A DNA stretch of 64,000 nucleotides. It comes from Hirudo medicinalis. Taxonomy: Eukaryota; Annelida; Clitellata; Hirudinida; Hirudinidae. Under the pieces are notes generated by a model, which ran no database searches, was not told the origin of the DNA, and saw only the letters and a program-made list of their open reading frames with translations. The translations under genes were made by a program, and so were the position numbers. This document shows positions 46,647 to 59,822 of the stretch, in pieces; the stretch's first letter is position 1; every line of letters begins with the position of its first letter. Location of the stretch: the NCBI GenBank assembly GCA_011800805.1, contig MPNW01000057.1:164429-228428 (forward strand). Direction: 5' to 3'.

Positions 46647-49600
46647 TCAAGCTCTTAACGGCTCTACAAAGTTACCAGGAAACAAACCAAACTGTCTCGT
46701 GGATTCTAAGAATCCGATGTACCATCCATCCCTGCATTTCTCCACAACACGTACGATTTCATTCTTTTCCAGTTTTATTCTTCGGGACTTCGAGGATCAA
46801 AGTTGTGCAATGCAACATATCTGAAACCACAGTAAATAGCTATTGTTATATTAACATATTGATGCCATGTTTTAAAATGATATACAAAAATATTTATTGC
46901 TTTTTATGGAAATAATAATTATATAAACTTTTCATAAAATGGTTGAAGTCACTCATATAAACCCGACAAAAGGCTACTGAGTACATCCGTCATACCTGGG
47001 ATATATAATAGGTTTGATCATCTCAACTTCAGCATCCTTCTCAGGTATTGGAGCGAATGACAACTTGACCGGTTTCTTTCTTATCGTTTTAGGGTCGTTG
47101 TTATCATAACTTTTCTGATTAAGAGAAGTAAATGTGACAGGAGCTTGAAAGTTTTTGTAAGAACTTTGAAATTCTTTCAGGTTTTCCGTTCCCGATCTAT
47201 CCATCCAGCCACAATCCGAGAAGCAATCACTGAAGTCCTTGTTATCGTATACATTCTCATGCATCGGTAGACTCCTCAGAGGATGTCTGTTGTCGAAGAA
47301 AGTAGGGCCAGCTGTTTTGGGCAAAGGTTTTGTGACATTATGGGGAAGAGTTCTGCAGTCTCTTACGCGGACTGGTTCTGACATGACTGATGAAGGGCGA
47401 TGAGGAAAGTAGGTTGGGGCACCTATCACGGAACCACCGAAAGGGGTAGATTCTCTGGAGAAATCTACTGATAACATTGTCGGACTCCTCGGAGCAACTG
47501 GGATGTCAGGGTTAAGGGAAAATATGGAACTGGCTGATGGAGACTGCCAGCCTGGTTGGACGCCTAAAACAAAGAATTAGTATTTAAAACAATTATCTTA
47601 TTATTACTTTAAAGGGGTACAAGTTCATAAAATTTTATCTTGACAGTTAAAAACTCCACATAAATTACTTTCCGTTAATTATTTCATCACTCGACCAAAA
47701 TGTTCAAATTGCTGAAAGCTGCTCTTAATATTTGCTTTTAACGATGTGATGTCATCATGCAATTTGGTGACTTCATCAAGAGAGGATCGATGAAGAACAT
47801 CCTAGTTGGGTCAACCGCTGCTATTTTGTTCTTTGATATTGAAATCATCAAGTCATCAAGTCTGATTACCTCATGTCACAGTTCAACTTGTTCGGTGGTT
47901 AATTACTTTTGAGGATAGTCATTTTAAGAGTGCCAATAACATTAAATATGTCTGTTGAAACAGAACCCATCAATTTGATTACCCGGAAGAGGAGTGTGCA
48001 TCCTCGATGGAGATGGAGTCGGCACAGGAGTGGCACATGGGGAGGGTAGAGGAGTGTCAGGTTCTCTGATAGTGGACACGTATGCCGCTGGAAATATTCC
48101 TTGACTGCTGCCACACCTTCCCTCGTACCATTGGTCGTCCAACCTTTTTATCAATGTGACCACATACCCCTAAAAAGTGCATAAATATTCGCTCAGATTT
48201 CCAATCAATGAATATTTTAAAAGTAAAAAAGTCAACCTTCTTCAACGCTAGTTCCAACGGTGATCTTGGGTAAAAATCGTAAAGAACTGTTGCTGATCCT
48301 TCCCTCAGGCGTGCAATTGATTGAACTTCTTCGATGGATTCCAACACCTAAGTCGAAGAAATTCCTTAACATCGGTCCTCTGAAAACACGCATCAACAAA
48401 TGAGTCATAACCCACCTCGACGTATGAGATTGGAAATATTCCCGTCATTCCGTGGTGTTCACCTTCGAACCAGTTCCTGTCGATTCTTCTCAACAGGTAA
48501 ACAACGTCACCCCTCCTCAAAGATAATTCCCTGGACAAGTAATTGGACGATGTGATCTCTAATCTGGACGTTTGCGGAGCAAATATTTACCTCGCTTTCT
48601 GAGCTTTGAAGTTGTACAAAGCTTTTGCTCTTCCCTTGTATTTGGTAATTTTTTTGCTTCTGGGTGGCTCGATGTTGTCGTACATTAAATCATTCTTTAT
48701 CATTTCGCCAGACGTTGGCGATCGAACGGAACTTATGAAATGATTGCAATAGTTTCGTAAAGATTTTAGCGTATTATTAAGAAGTGTAATGAATGATGTA
48801 ACCCGTGCAGATCCATATGCCTTCTTGACTGCAAATCTAATCTTTCTCTCAAAGCTTTCTTTTGCCTTTCCAGGTCCATAACCTTCTCCTAATTATATTT
48901 AATCACTAATGTTTTTAATGTCGTTGATTTGTAGACTACGAATGTAGATGCTAATTAAGCAAACCAAGTGAAGTCTCTTTTGTCTGATTTCATCCTCTGA
49001 AATGAACTCTTTTCCGAGATTGTCGAAGGGTTCTGCAAGATTTTATTAACTTGGTTTGCTATCAACTGATAACGAGTAACATCATTTAGTAGTTAAGTAT
49101 AAAGTTAAACATGTCATTTTGTACTTGGGAGGATGACAATCTACCTTGAACGACTTGAACAGGAGCGAATGTTTGAGGATGGTGAGGCTTGTAAGACGTT
49201 TGTGAAGGTCTTCCCACTCCCAGATATTCATCTTTGATCCTCTTGTAACGATCTTCAACACCGATGCCTTTAAGCTTTTCTCTGGAAATAGTTTCAATCG
49301 TGGCTGGAAAAGTTGGATGATGATGATGATGATGACGATGATGATGACGATGATGACGATGATGATGACGATGATGACGATGATGATGACGATGATGATG
49401 ACGATGATGACGAGGATGATGACGATGATGACGACGACGTCGATGATAATGATGGTGAGTATTATTATGACAATGATTGCTAACTTCAATTCCTGTTGCA
49501 AGGCCTCATTGATTCTGAAGTCTACGATACATAAACGTAAAAATAAAGATAAGTGTTTAAAATGAGAGCAAATTGTTGTAAAGTACCTTATCCATGAATA

Positions 49601-52600
49601 ACAAAATACGTCTAACCTCTCATTGGGGGTTTAACGATGGTGGGAAAGTAACTATCACTGGATCCATCCTGCCTTTGGACGACGCTCGACTGAATGTTTA
49701 AGTAAAAGTTAATTGATATTCAAACGTATATCCATCTGTAAACAAGTAATAGACACCTGATTTGGTTTCGGTACGCTAGGAAGTATGGGTTTCAAGGAGA
49801 ATTCGATATGTTCTACCTTCGGTTCAACGGTCACTCTGCCCATCTTAGTACTTTCTAAGTTCATTCTATGGAAAGGAATTTGTTCGTAAATTCCTTCTTC
49901 GGTGAGTAAGGCCCCAGTAGCAGCAGGAATCATGTCATAAATATTTTCATTCCTGCCAGGGTGGAGCGGTGTCTTCGGTTTGTCATCCAGGGCAAAGGTC
50001 ACACCAGGAGATGGTTGAGCTTTGAACCGAGCTAGATCGACGGGATCTCCCTCTTCAATGATACTTTTGTAAGAAGGTGGAGGCACTTTTGGAAACGACT
50101 GGGTAGTTGCCCTGGAAATATTCAGCTGGTTCAAAGGCAATTTTGCACTGTCATTGTTTTGGTGTTCCAATGTCATCGATCTTTTGTATTCAGGACTTGT
50201 ATCGACTGTCAAGGGGTTGAAAGAAGTTTTCCATGTTCTTCCATTTGTGTGCCTTGGGGCAGCTATGGGGGTCTGAGACTCCACGAATGTTGTTGGAGTG
50301 ACAACGTTGACGAGCTTTTTGTCGGGAAACACGGATTGCTGGGGAATCTGACGAGACTCCATGGTCATGGCAGGAAAATATATCGATTGGCTGCCTGCGA
50401 TGTTCTGTTGCCGCACATTGAAATCCAGAGCAGAACCACTCGGTACAAAGACGACGTTAGGCGATTCGTGCGAGTTTTTGTTCTGAATAAATGTTTGGGT
50501 CGATGAAGAATCTTTCAATGACTCAGAAGCTGGAGATTGGATGGAAGAGACACCAGAATCAGGTGATAAAGTACCTGTATCTCCGACCTTTTGAACACCG
50601 CCTGCAGCACGGCTGTAGAGAATTAAGGGATCCTTAGAAAAGAAGGTCTGATAATTGGAACTTCCTAAGTCGTTCGAAGTGCATTCCTGTTGTGATGTGC
50701 ATTTAACTGTGTCCGACAATAGCATGCCTTTTGAATTCTCTGAGCTCCTGTTTACTTCCACAGAGGGTATGACGTTCACTCCAGTCACAAAAGAATAGTT
50801 TGATAGTTGATTCTTTTGAGAGATTGTTGCACCTTCATGAATGAGTTGCTTCATGGCATTGTTCAGGATCTCGTCCAAAACATCCGGGTTTTCGTTTAGT
50901 TTCGGTTTAGGCAATACCCCGTTCAATTTCTGAAAAGATTTGGAATTTTTAGATAAATTTACTTTATTCAATGCACTGGTAAATGATCTCACATCTTGTT
51001 GGATGGCTTCGCGACCTCTCGATAGTTGGTCAGAAAAACTCTGAAATGAATAAATGAAATGGCTGATGTTAGTTGAAAAGTCGATTTGTTGTGTTCGAGC
51101 AACAAACGAACCTGTTCTTGAAAAAATTTGTTTCTTTGAAATGGTGCAGGAATCTTATCGGAGAAACTGGCACTGATTGGTTGTTTGTGTGACGCAGTTG
51201 TTTCTGTTGGTCTGACGTGGAGACCTGTAAAGTTTGTTTGAGCATCAACAACGTTCGCGGAACTCTTGGACTCGGCATGAATTCCAGCACTCCCTTGAAC
51301 AAACTCCGTGCCAGTTCTTTGAATGTTAGTTGCGTTTTTCAAAGGAAAATTCTTGTACATCGTGCTTTCGTAATCCAATGCATAAGCTGAGTTGTTGTTC
51401 GGGGTAACAGTGACGCAGTAACCAGGGGACTTTAACTTGTTCGACGAGGATGACGGGGTTTTCTGCTGGTCTGACGACGAAGTAACCTTCAGGGCTTCTC
51501 CTCCCGATAAAGACGACTGAACGGATTTCAAGTTCACGGGGTTAGATTGTACCTCGGTTTGGGTGAAATTCAAGACAACACAGTCGTTGGAAGTGTGGTG
51601 TGCAGTGGTCAGCGAAGGGTTGCCATCGTCTGTCGGTGTTATGGCAACAACTTTGAGACTCGGAGAGATGTTGATTATTGCTCTCGGAGAGGAACCGCTT
51701 TTGACCGAAGAAGTTGGACTCTGGTTTGAAAACGAATTTGATCGGATCTCCTCGCAGGACTGGTGAGATTTTATTTGAAACGAGTTGTTAGGCGAAGCTG
51801 TGGCCACGTCTATGGGAGGCTTCTGCTTGAGTTTCACGGATTGAGTTGAGTTGCTGTTGAGAGATTTTCTGAAAGGAGATTCTTCTGGCGGGCACTGACC
51901 TGTCGGGTTCTTGGTCTGAGAAAGTGGAGAGTGCTCACGTGACTTGGATCGAAACAAACGACTGAGGAAGGATCGACAGTGTTGACCGAGCGACTTCTTC
52001 CTCTTCGTCACATCCGAGGGACTCTTTCCTTGTCCTGTCAAAAATTAAAGAAGAATTGCAAATTAAAATTGCATCAGCACTAAAAGTAAAACTTTCTAGG
52101 TTATCAAAATGATTTTCATCTCCAATCTGATGACTTGGAGACTGTTTATTCTGACTGTGAGATAAGACTGGACAACTCGATAAAAACTCCGCCACCGATG
52201 GAAATCCTGGTGAGTCACGGTTGTGGAATGTAATTAAAGAGGAGGTGGTGTTTCATTAAAAGTGAAATCTTCCACAAAATCTCATCTGCATTCATCCAGC
52301 AACAACTGCAATTGGAGCAGCAGCCTCTTCCGCTGAATGCTCCAAGAAGCAAAAAGTGTTCGCAATGCCTCGGAACTCTCTCTCTCCTCAGCTCACTATC
52401 TCCTTTTTAAGTTTGTTTTCAAGTGGACGTTTCAATCAAACTTGATGTGCGTGAACATCTGTACAAATCACCTTTGATTACCTCTTTCAAGAAGCATACT
52501 ACTTCCAAATTGTATATTGTATAACAAATAAATTATAAAATTATTATAATTATTAAAAATATTATAAAATTTAATAATATGATTGTAATAAAAAAGATCG

Positions 52601-52683
52601 TAACTGACCTCTGTCGTCTGCTTTTGGGCTTCCCTTCTTTCGAAATCTTCTTTTGCTTGATCTCGAGGAATCCTCGAAGGCTT
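46647..52683 (-). CDS. Sorbin/CAP-ponsin-vinexin family adaptor with three SH3 domains (14 exons seen, 5' incomplete, one frame break)
   Basis: Scaffold of focal adhesions and the actin cytoskeleton, binding vinculin and Cbl-type partners through SH3 domains. Exons: 52683-52609, 52206-52093, 52034-51112, 51040-49757, 49689-49617, 49279-49145, 49032-48965, 48888-48803, 48731-48591, 48530-48416, 48347-48237, 48169-47983, 47563-46996, 46820-46647. Two large exons encode about 735 low-complexity Ser/Pro/Gln residues. A charged helix ([20 protein letters not shown]) follows, then SH3-1 ([30 protein letters not shown]), SH3-2 ([35 protein letters not shown]), a linker, and C-terminal SH3-3 ([25 protein letters not shown]). 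Spacing of the three SH3s fits SORBS1/2/3. No SoHo domain was recognised. SH3-3 is broken: one base is missing just after 'SPEE' (about 46770-46778), giving an early TAA, though the rest of the domain is intact one frame over. The first exon listed starts in phase 1, so the start codon lies upstream, unseen. Confidence 0.9.
49316..49455 (+). repeat. GATGAC/GAT microsatellite
   Basis: About 45 GAT/GAC triplets within an intron of the sorbin-family gene. Long open frames of Met/Thr or Ile/Val here are repeat artefacts. Confidence 0.9.
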
Positions 52684-53444
52684 CTGAGGAAATAATTTCT
52701 GTGATGTCATTCAGCGATTCACGTCGTCGTCGTGTCAACATCATCATCAGCGTCATCATCGCTAACGTCATCGTCATCATCATCAGCGTCATCATTACCA
52801 AATTCATCATTGGTTAACATTCTCACCATCAGGCAATGATTGCACACTTTTGACTGCAGGGTGATTTTTTTCAGTGGATTTGCTGGTAATTAGGAATTCA
52901 ATAATTTCAAAGTAATTCAAAATAACTCAGAATCCAACTTCTCATGAACGAGAGGATTTCAGACCGAATGTTAGCAGAACAACATGATGGAACTACTTCA
53001 AAGTGAAGAATCCAAATATTATGCAATCAATTTCCACTCTGTCATTTTCCAGCAACTGCCGCGTGAAATATAATCTTTAAATTCTGCGTTAAATATCCTC
53101 AAAATCTCAACCACGATTGTGATTGTGCCCAAACAAAATAACACGCTCTCTCTCTGGAGCCTTCAACAGAGGCGAAGAAAACAAGTTCTCAAGTGAAAAA
53201 TACGAGACTCACAAAGTCTCTGTTCGTTGAATTGTTTTTGTGGAAATTATTTTTATTTCCGATTGTAGGACATCTTCTTCGAATATTGTTCATCAACTTT
53301 TATATCGGATTATTCGGTATTTGTAATTTTTTTAAAAGTTTTACTTGTTCAAGAATGTTTCTCTATTCACGAATTAAATGCTCCGATGGAGTTTTTTTTA
53401 AATAAATTAAACTTTATTCGACTTGAAATTAGTTATAGAAATTC
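52684..53444. other. 5' region of the sorbin-family gene
   Basis: Contains a CATCATCAGCGTCATC low-complexity tract (52737-52806). The missing start exon is expected somewhere upstream, but no candidate in the required phase is convincing. Confidence 0.4.
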
Positions 53445-53525
53445 TTGCGAGCGGCTAGGATTTGAAGTCCTAACGGAGCCACACCAAAGCGAAAGTCTTA
53501 ATCACTCGGATACCGACGTCGGTGA
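53445..53525 (-). mobile_element. tRNA-derived SINE-like segment, copy 2
   Basis: On the minus strand, a box-A-like TATCCGAGTGATTAAGAC (53512-53495) of tRNA-Ser/Leu style is followed 24 bases on by a box-B-like GGACTTCAAATCC (53470-53458) in a TAGGA/TCCTA hairpin. It shares the CTTTCGC and GTTAGGA..TCAAATCCTAGCC segments with 2600-2665. The flanks do not pair as an acceptor stem, so a working tRNA is unlikely. Confidence 0.45.
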
Positions 53526-56500
53526 AAGCAACTTAGGCGTGAATTAGGATTCAGATGTATGATAACTAATATAACTGTAATGATATCATTGTAACTACAA
53601 CGATAACTCTTCAACCACATCTGTAACTATAATAGTTATCATCTATTATTGCTATAATGATAAATATCATCTATTATTAATATAATGATGATTATCACCT
53701 TTATCGTAATCATTCGTAAAACGTTGCAACAGTGACGGCAACAATAAAGATAAAGATCTTAAATGAGTGAATTTATATTTATGAATTTATATTTATATTT
53801 ATGTCTTTTCTATGTCAATGTTATTATTAATTATTACGTCATTTATTAATGATGAAATATAATATTATTATTAATGTTATTACAGCAGTGTTTCCTGAAT
53901 ACATGAGACATGAGACATGAGACATGTAGACATGTAGACATGATCATAGTGGCGTAATGGTAGCAAGTACAACAAGTTAACAAGCAGCCTCATGCAGAAA
54001 GTATTCACCTCCCCTATTTCATCTCTCCACTCAGTTCGACTGCAAACGTTGCAAAATGGAATAATGAGGGATAATCTCTCCATGTGTCATCATCATTCTC
54101 ATCATCATCGTCGTCGTCATCATCATCACTACTACGAAAGTGATAGTCTTCCTTAAATAGAAGTCATGTTTATGAGTTGCATAGCACGAGTGCCAACGTG
54201 GGTTTCAAGTGTCTGAATTCAACAAGTCCTCCACTTACGATTTGTGGGACGCGAAATTTCTCTGACGTAAACAAAGTTATGATATTAAATATCGCTTGTT
54301 ATTGTATCGAATTTCAACTCTGAGGATTGTACTTTCCGAAGTTTTTCCATGAAAACTCAATCACTAAATGCATGAAAAATTTGCATTTAAAAATGACGAA
54401 TTTAAAAACGTGTGAATTTATTTTACATCAAACCTCGCGAAAAGCACCGTTATTTTAAATTTTAATATTAAATCGGGAAATATTCACATTTTAGTTTATT
54501 TAATGCGCAGTTGGGTAGACAAAAAAAATGCAACTAACAAACCTTTTGTGCTCTTTTGCCTCATCCATCACCATGGTGATCTCAGAGTTTCACCTTAAAA
54601 TAATCACGATGGAGTCGTGAAAGAAACGAAGATAATAGCGATTATTACGATGAGGATCCTGCAATCAACTAGAACGCTCTGTTCTATTTGCAGATGGAGC
54701 CAAAATACATGGAAAGATACCGCAGCATGACTTCTGAGTTCTGAGTATATTTTTAACCGATCATCGAGCTGACCGTGTTGTCTGCTATTTAGTTCTCCAG
54801 TCGTTAATGCAGTCGTTACGAGTCATCAGTTGCTCTACTGCTTCGTGAGCTGCATTTAATTGGTCACGGAAATGTTTGCGGAAAAACGAAGGTGGATATC
54901 AGCTTTTTTTCTCACGTTGAGAAGTGATTCGCCCTTAAATTGAAAATAAGAAGGAATAGAAGAAAAAAGTTCAAACTCACTTTTGAAGTCTTGTACAATC
55001 CAAGAAGGTAGAAGGGCTATCAAAGACCAAAAAATGTTCATCGAATATCTTAAATGAGTGTCCGATATTTAAGTGTTCTCACATGTTGGAAACGCACTCA
55101 TGAAGTCTTATCCATCCATCTACCTGACGTGCAGGTTTTAACCGCACAACTGCAGAAGGTAGCTGCGCAAATGAGAGGCTGCACCGAACTTTTCCTGGTC
55201 GTTGCACGAAAACACGAAAACGAGTTTTATTCCACCTCTTTCAACGATGTGTCAACTTAATTCACAAGGTAGAATCTGGGGATGAATTGCACTATTGAAG
55301 AAACCGTGTGAATCTGTTTGGCTTTTTTCTTTTTGTAAACATTCGAAAATGTGGGCAGTCTTTAAATGTGGCACCTGAGCATTCAACCTACAAGCAGACA
55401 GATCGTGCATAGTTGATTGTCTGCTCGTAAAATGACTTTTCAGCGTTCAAACGCAACGATCTTCAGAGTCTGCGACAATTTCGTGCATCAAAAAGAAGAC
55501 TTAATTGCCTATAATTTCCTTCCTAATGAACAGCAATTTTTGTTGTAATTATGGTTTCACTTATTTGTAGTTTTCATGAAGCTACAGTGTTTGACGCCCC
55601 CAGCACCAGACATTTGCAACATTTCGTATGTTTCGTATGTACAAAGATCAAAAAACATTCTTGAAAGAATGCAAGAGTGACTTTAACATGTTCAGGTTAT
55701 ATAACTATTTTCGGGCATTCAGTAGATCTGGCCTATCAAATATCTCAGGCTTATTCAATATTTCGTCCATTTTTCCTTTACTGGTGTTTTGTAAAAACAA
55801 ACAACTTCGCAAAATATTTTATCCACTTTCGATCTGTCGTAGAATTTATGACATTTAAGTTGAAAACTACATAATCGCAGTTGGATAAATGAGTGGATAA
55901 ATGAAAAGCCTTTGTCGACAATGGCTTAAAATGAAGTCAATACGCAGAATGTCAAAGCTATTAGTCTGATCACTCAGTAATGAGAATTTAATTGAATTTC
56001 GTGAGACGTTCACTGAGTCCTTGAACTTTTATTCACGAATTCGACCTTTAAGTCTGAATGTAAACAACGCGTCCTTTGGTAATTCAGTGCTCTGACAGTC
56101 AATTTCAACAAGGCACATCAACACAACACGAAACCAAGTTTTGACATTGTAGTGTAGTTCTTCCATTCAAATCGCTTTCACGATTAACAAACCGCTTCGT
56201 GGTTAACCACTCAACTGAACTGTTCACTTTATTCTGAACCTTTGAGTTGCAGACAATTGTTCGGCCTTCAGTTAATGTTCCATTTGTCCTTCAATGGCTT
56301 TCGAAAAAACTTTTTGAAAAAAGTTTTTCAAATGAAAAGTACAAATAAATTTGGTAATCATTCGAAAGATGTCTCTACAATTGCAAATATAATTGACTCC
56401 GCTCCTTCGTGGTTTCAGTGCGCTCTTCCCGTTCATGAGTGGAGAAAATTTAAAATTGAAGGAAATGTAACAATAAATTAGTAATAACCTAAAAAATTAT

Positions 56501-59500
56501 GCATTAAACCATAATATTACATTTTTAACAGTGCATTTGTAATTTCAACCGCATACTTGTTGAGGTTAAATCCATAACTTAAATTATATCATACAACGCT
56601 TTATCTTAAGTTGTATCATCATTAAATCATATAAGTCCACTATCATCATCATCACCACACGATACATCCTACCAACATTAATGTGGTTAAAAAGAACTTT
56701 AAAATAAATAAAGGCAAAGTCAGTAGCGTCCCTGTCACCTGCGATGAGTTGCAATTAAAATCAACATTAAAATATCTAACACCATATTCTTACATATATC
56801 CGCACATAGTTACGAAAACATTTTTACAATTAGGTCAATGCAGTTACTATTTTTGGCCATGTTTTATGGGTGCAATTATGACCTTATATCTAAATTTTAT
56901 AGCTGCTTGACTCAAACAACCTATCAAAAGTCAAAAAAATACTGAATTGCAGACTGCAGGTATGTCAACCGGGGGGCCATTGCCCTGACTGACAGAGAAG
57001 TGGATTGAGAAGCAAAAAATGTCATCTTTAACAAAAAGAGTTGAGCGAGGACAGGGTAGGGTTGCTCCCTTCCGAGAAAAAGCTGAAATAACTTCCCCGA
57101 TAGAACGACAATTACATTCCCATTAATACCCCCCATGTTTGCTCTTCGAAATCTTCGCCAAATCTCTTAATTTATTAACGCTTAATTCATTTTTCGTCTT
57201 TGTGCTGCTTTCGTTAATTTCATTACCAACTTTTACTAGTTCGATATCCCTTGTGCAAAGCTTCTATGAATTTTTAAAGGTCATTTCGTTTGTTTTCAGG
57301 AGCAAAACTTCTCAACTTTCCAAAAATTCTCCCGAAACTGGCCATCTCCATTTTTTGTCAGCTTCAAAAGTTAAAGCTTCAATGGCGAAATGTGATTTCG
57401 GCGAATATAAAATCTTATGCTCACCCAAACTGACTTTCCAGCTTGAAAGCATTGATCAATTATCAATTAACTTCTTCAGTGCACTCAAAAAGCATTCTAC
57501 ATCGGTTCGAGTCTTGAACGATCCATTTTCGAACTATGGCAAGTGGAAATTGAGAACTCAGGAAATAATCATCATTTGGTGTTTCGACATGAGATGGATT
57601 TTTCATCGAAAATCTGAAGGCACGCGCAGCCATCTTAATCTTTCAACAGCTTTTATTAACCTACCTTCCTGTCATAACACGGCCATGCAGTCTCTACAGC
57701 TTTCAATTACACGCTAGAAGGCGAAGAAATCCTCCCGAAATTCTGAAAAATTGCAGATTTATGTTCGCGTCAAAAACTTCATTTTGAAAACTCAACCACG
57801 CGTCAGCAAGATATTCGTTGAGAGCGAAAAGCGAACTCCTGCGGTAAAGGAAAAAATATAAGTTAAAAAGGCAATCGGAAGGGTTCCCGGAACGATTTGC
57901 GACACGCTTAAAAATAAAGAAATTAATAATAATAACGATAAACAAGACAGGCAACCATTTCGCTATGCCTGGCACTTCCACGCGCGATCGGGCTAATCAA
58001 AGAAGTTAAAAATGTCGACTCGAACCTACTCCTAGTTCGAAAGTCGTTAGCAAAAGGTTGCAAGTGGCCGACTAATCGGAAACAGCAACAGTTCGTGGTG
58101 CTCTTCTCCCAAAGATGTTCTTCAAAGATGCGGATGTTAGGAAGGTCGGAACATCAAAGGAAGTTTGTCATCGGTCGGAGGACATCGAACTTCAATCATC
58201 GTCCCCCTTCATGGAAGCCAGTTGAGCCGGTCAGTAGGAAGCCTAACGAAGAGTTCACAAAGAGGTTCACCCTGCCCGTCATCTCGTCGGCCTCTCCTTT
58301 TAAATTGGAAGCTTTTATTCGTGCTTTTAGAATTCACTGGTTATATTTATACTTTATTTGCTTATCAGCAATGAATATTCGAACAATAGAAATTAATTCC
58401 AAATATCGAATACACAAGTTAACGTTATTTTGAGAATGACTTATTGGAATATTATTGTTAATGTTGTTGTAATTATTCCGATCCTAACTTCGATGGATAG
58501 AAAGAAGAATAAAGTTCCTTAAAACCTTGAATGTGGGAGGTTCGTGGGTTGACCCGAAAGACAAACATATTAAACATAAGGGACTTGTTTCCATCAGAGC
58601 ACCGCTTGAAGTAATTAATGCGTTCCTTGATTTATACAGTTGGTGGTCGACATCAGAAGAGTTTCTTTCCAGCCCAACCCGAATGTCCGGAAGAAACGCC
58701 ACGCTGGCTGGAGACCAACAACGCCGTCTTCCGCCCGAGATGTTTTGATCTCTTCTGGAAGAATATCTGGAAGTGAATCTTTCTTTCCATACGTAATTTG
58801 GCTCATCAAGGTGGTTCAAAGCCCTAAAAATGCATCTTATTCATTTCCAATGAATATTACATCCATCATTTTGCATAGTTCTTCTGGAACTGTGTGCTTC
58901 TTATCCACACGGAGGGCGGAAGTTCTCATTCCTCATTGGACGAGCGAGTGGAAACTGACATCTTTGACTCCGCCTCCGTCATTTTCATCAACATCATTAA
59001 GCGCTGGAAGAGCTACGTTTTAAGGATTTTTGTTCAGGCATGAGAAGAAAATAATGAAAAGTTTCAACTTGAGGATCGCCACTGACATCGCAGGTATGTT
59101 CATTGGGAAACATTTTCTGCTTTCCGTGAGGTGTCTGAGTAAATTTAAACATGTTAGCGGTATTGAAGTTTTGCTCAGCAACAGGACGTTCCTGGTACAG
59201 ATGCTAATGTTTTGAACTTTCAATATCCATCACTCTCCAACATGTCTTTCATCTTCTCATCACGTGGTGGCATTGTTCCTGTTGGATTTTAATTTTGTTT
59301 TTCACGTAATTAAACGTATTCATTTTCAGTCTAAGGTGTGCATTTATTTTTACCTTACAGCATTCAAATGAAGGCCATTTTATTTTTCATTCTAAACAAT
59401 GAGTCAATTATGAGGTTGAATTTATTCACATTAAATTGGAGATCCATTGGAAGCGGGAGGATCAGTCGCAAGACATTTGGGCGGCTTCCGTTATAAGATG

Positions 59501-59822
59501 CAGATGCAGGAAACTTTACAAAATTTTGCGGTCAAAGTGAGGGCAGAGGTTTAAAGTTGCTTGTTGAGAAAGAATTGCTTGAAGCGCTAACCAGGGAAGT
59601 GATTGAAGCTCATTCCAATGGAAAGGAGCATTCGGAAGAATTCTGATTCCTTGGGATTTATAAGAGTTACCAATTCAATTATTTTTCAGTTATTATCAAA
59701 TATCAATTATAGACTAACATGTTGTTACTAGAAAGAAAATATCTTTTGATGCATTAATTTGAAAATATCTTCTTGAAATATTTCAGAACTGAAGGAGTAT
59801 CCCTGAAAAATCAAGAGTAATC
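53526..59822. other. Long gene-poor region upstream of the homeobox gene
   Basis: Contains short tandem GAGACAT/GTAGACAT units at 53905-53943, a CATCATCGTCGTCG tract at 54087-54130, and AT-rich sequence. Open frames at 57139-57717 and 58527-59023 overlap in several frames without family features. Regulatory DNA of the homeobox gene or 5' UTR exons may lie here; an acceptor-like ATATTTCAG precedes the ATG exon at about 59786. Confidence 0.4.

Noticed and set aside
49316..49455. Regular short repeats that could suggest an array with spacers
   Set aside because: Pure GAT/GAC triplets without unique spacers in an animal genome; a microsatellite, not CRISPR.
50930..50962. A 33-nt GTAAAT...TTTTCAG stretch inside a sorbin-family exon, looking like an intron
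   Set aside because: It is in frame, stop-free and probably too short for spliceosomal removal, so it is treated as coding.
52719..52821. Apparent Asp-rich start exon for the sorbin-family gene on the minus strand
   Set aside because: Careful reading shows TGG TAA after the eighth codon, so the acidic repeat frame is not open from that ATG. It is a microsatellite.
57139..57717. 192-codon plus-strand open frame
   Set aside because: It begins at TTG, has no recognisable domain, no splice context and biased low-complexity composition. There is not enough evidence to call a gene.
58527..59023. Overlapping open frames on both strands upstream of the homeobox exon
   Set aside because: Several frames are open at once without family features or splice logic. 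More likely GC-richer regulatory or UTR sequence.
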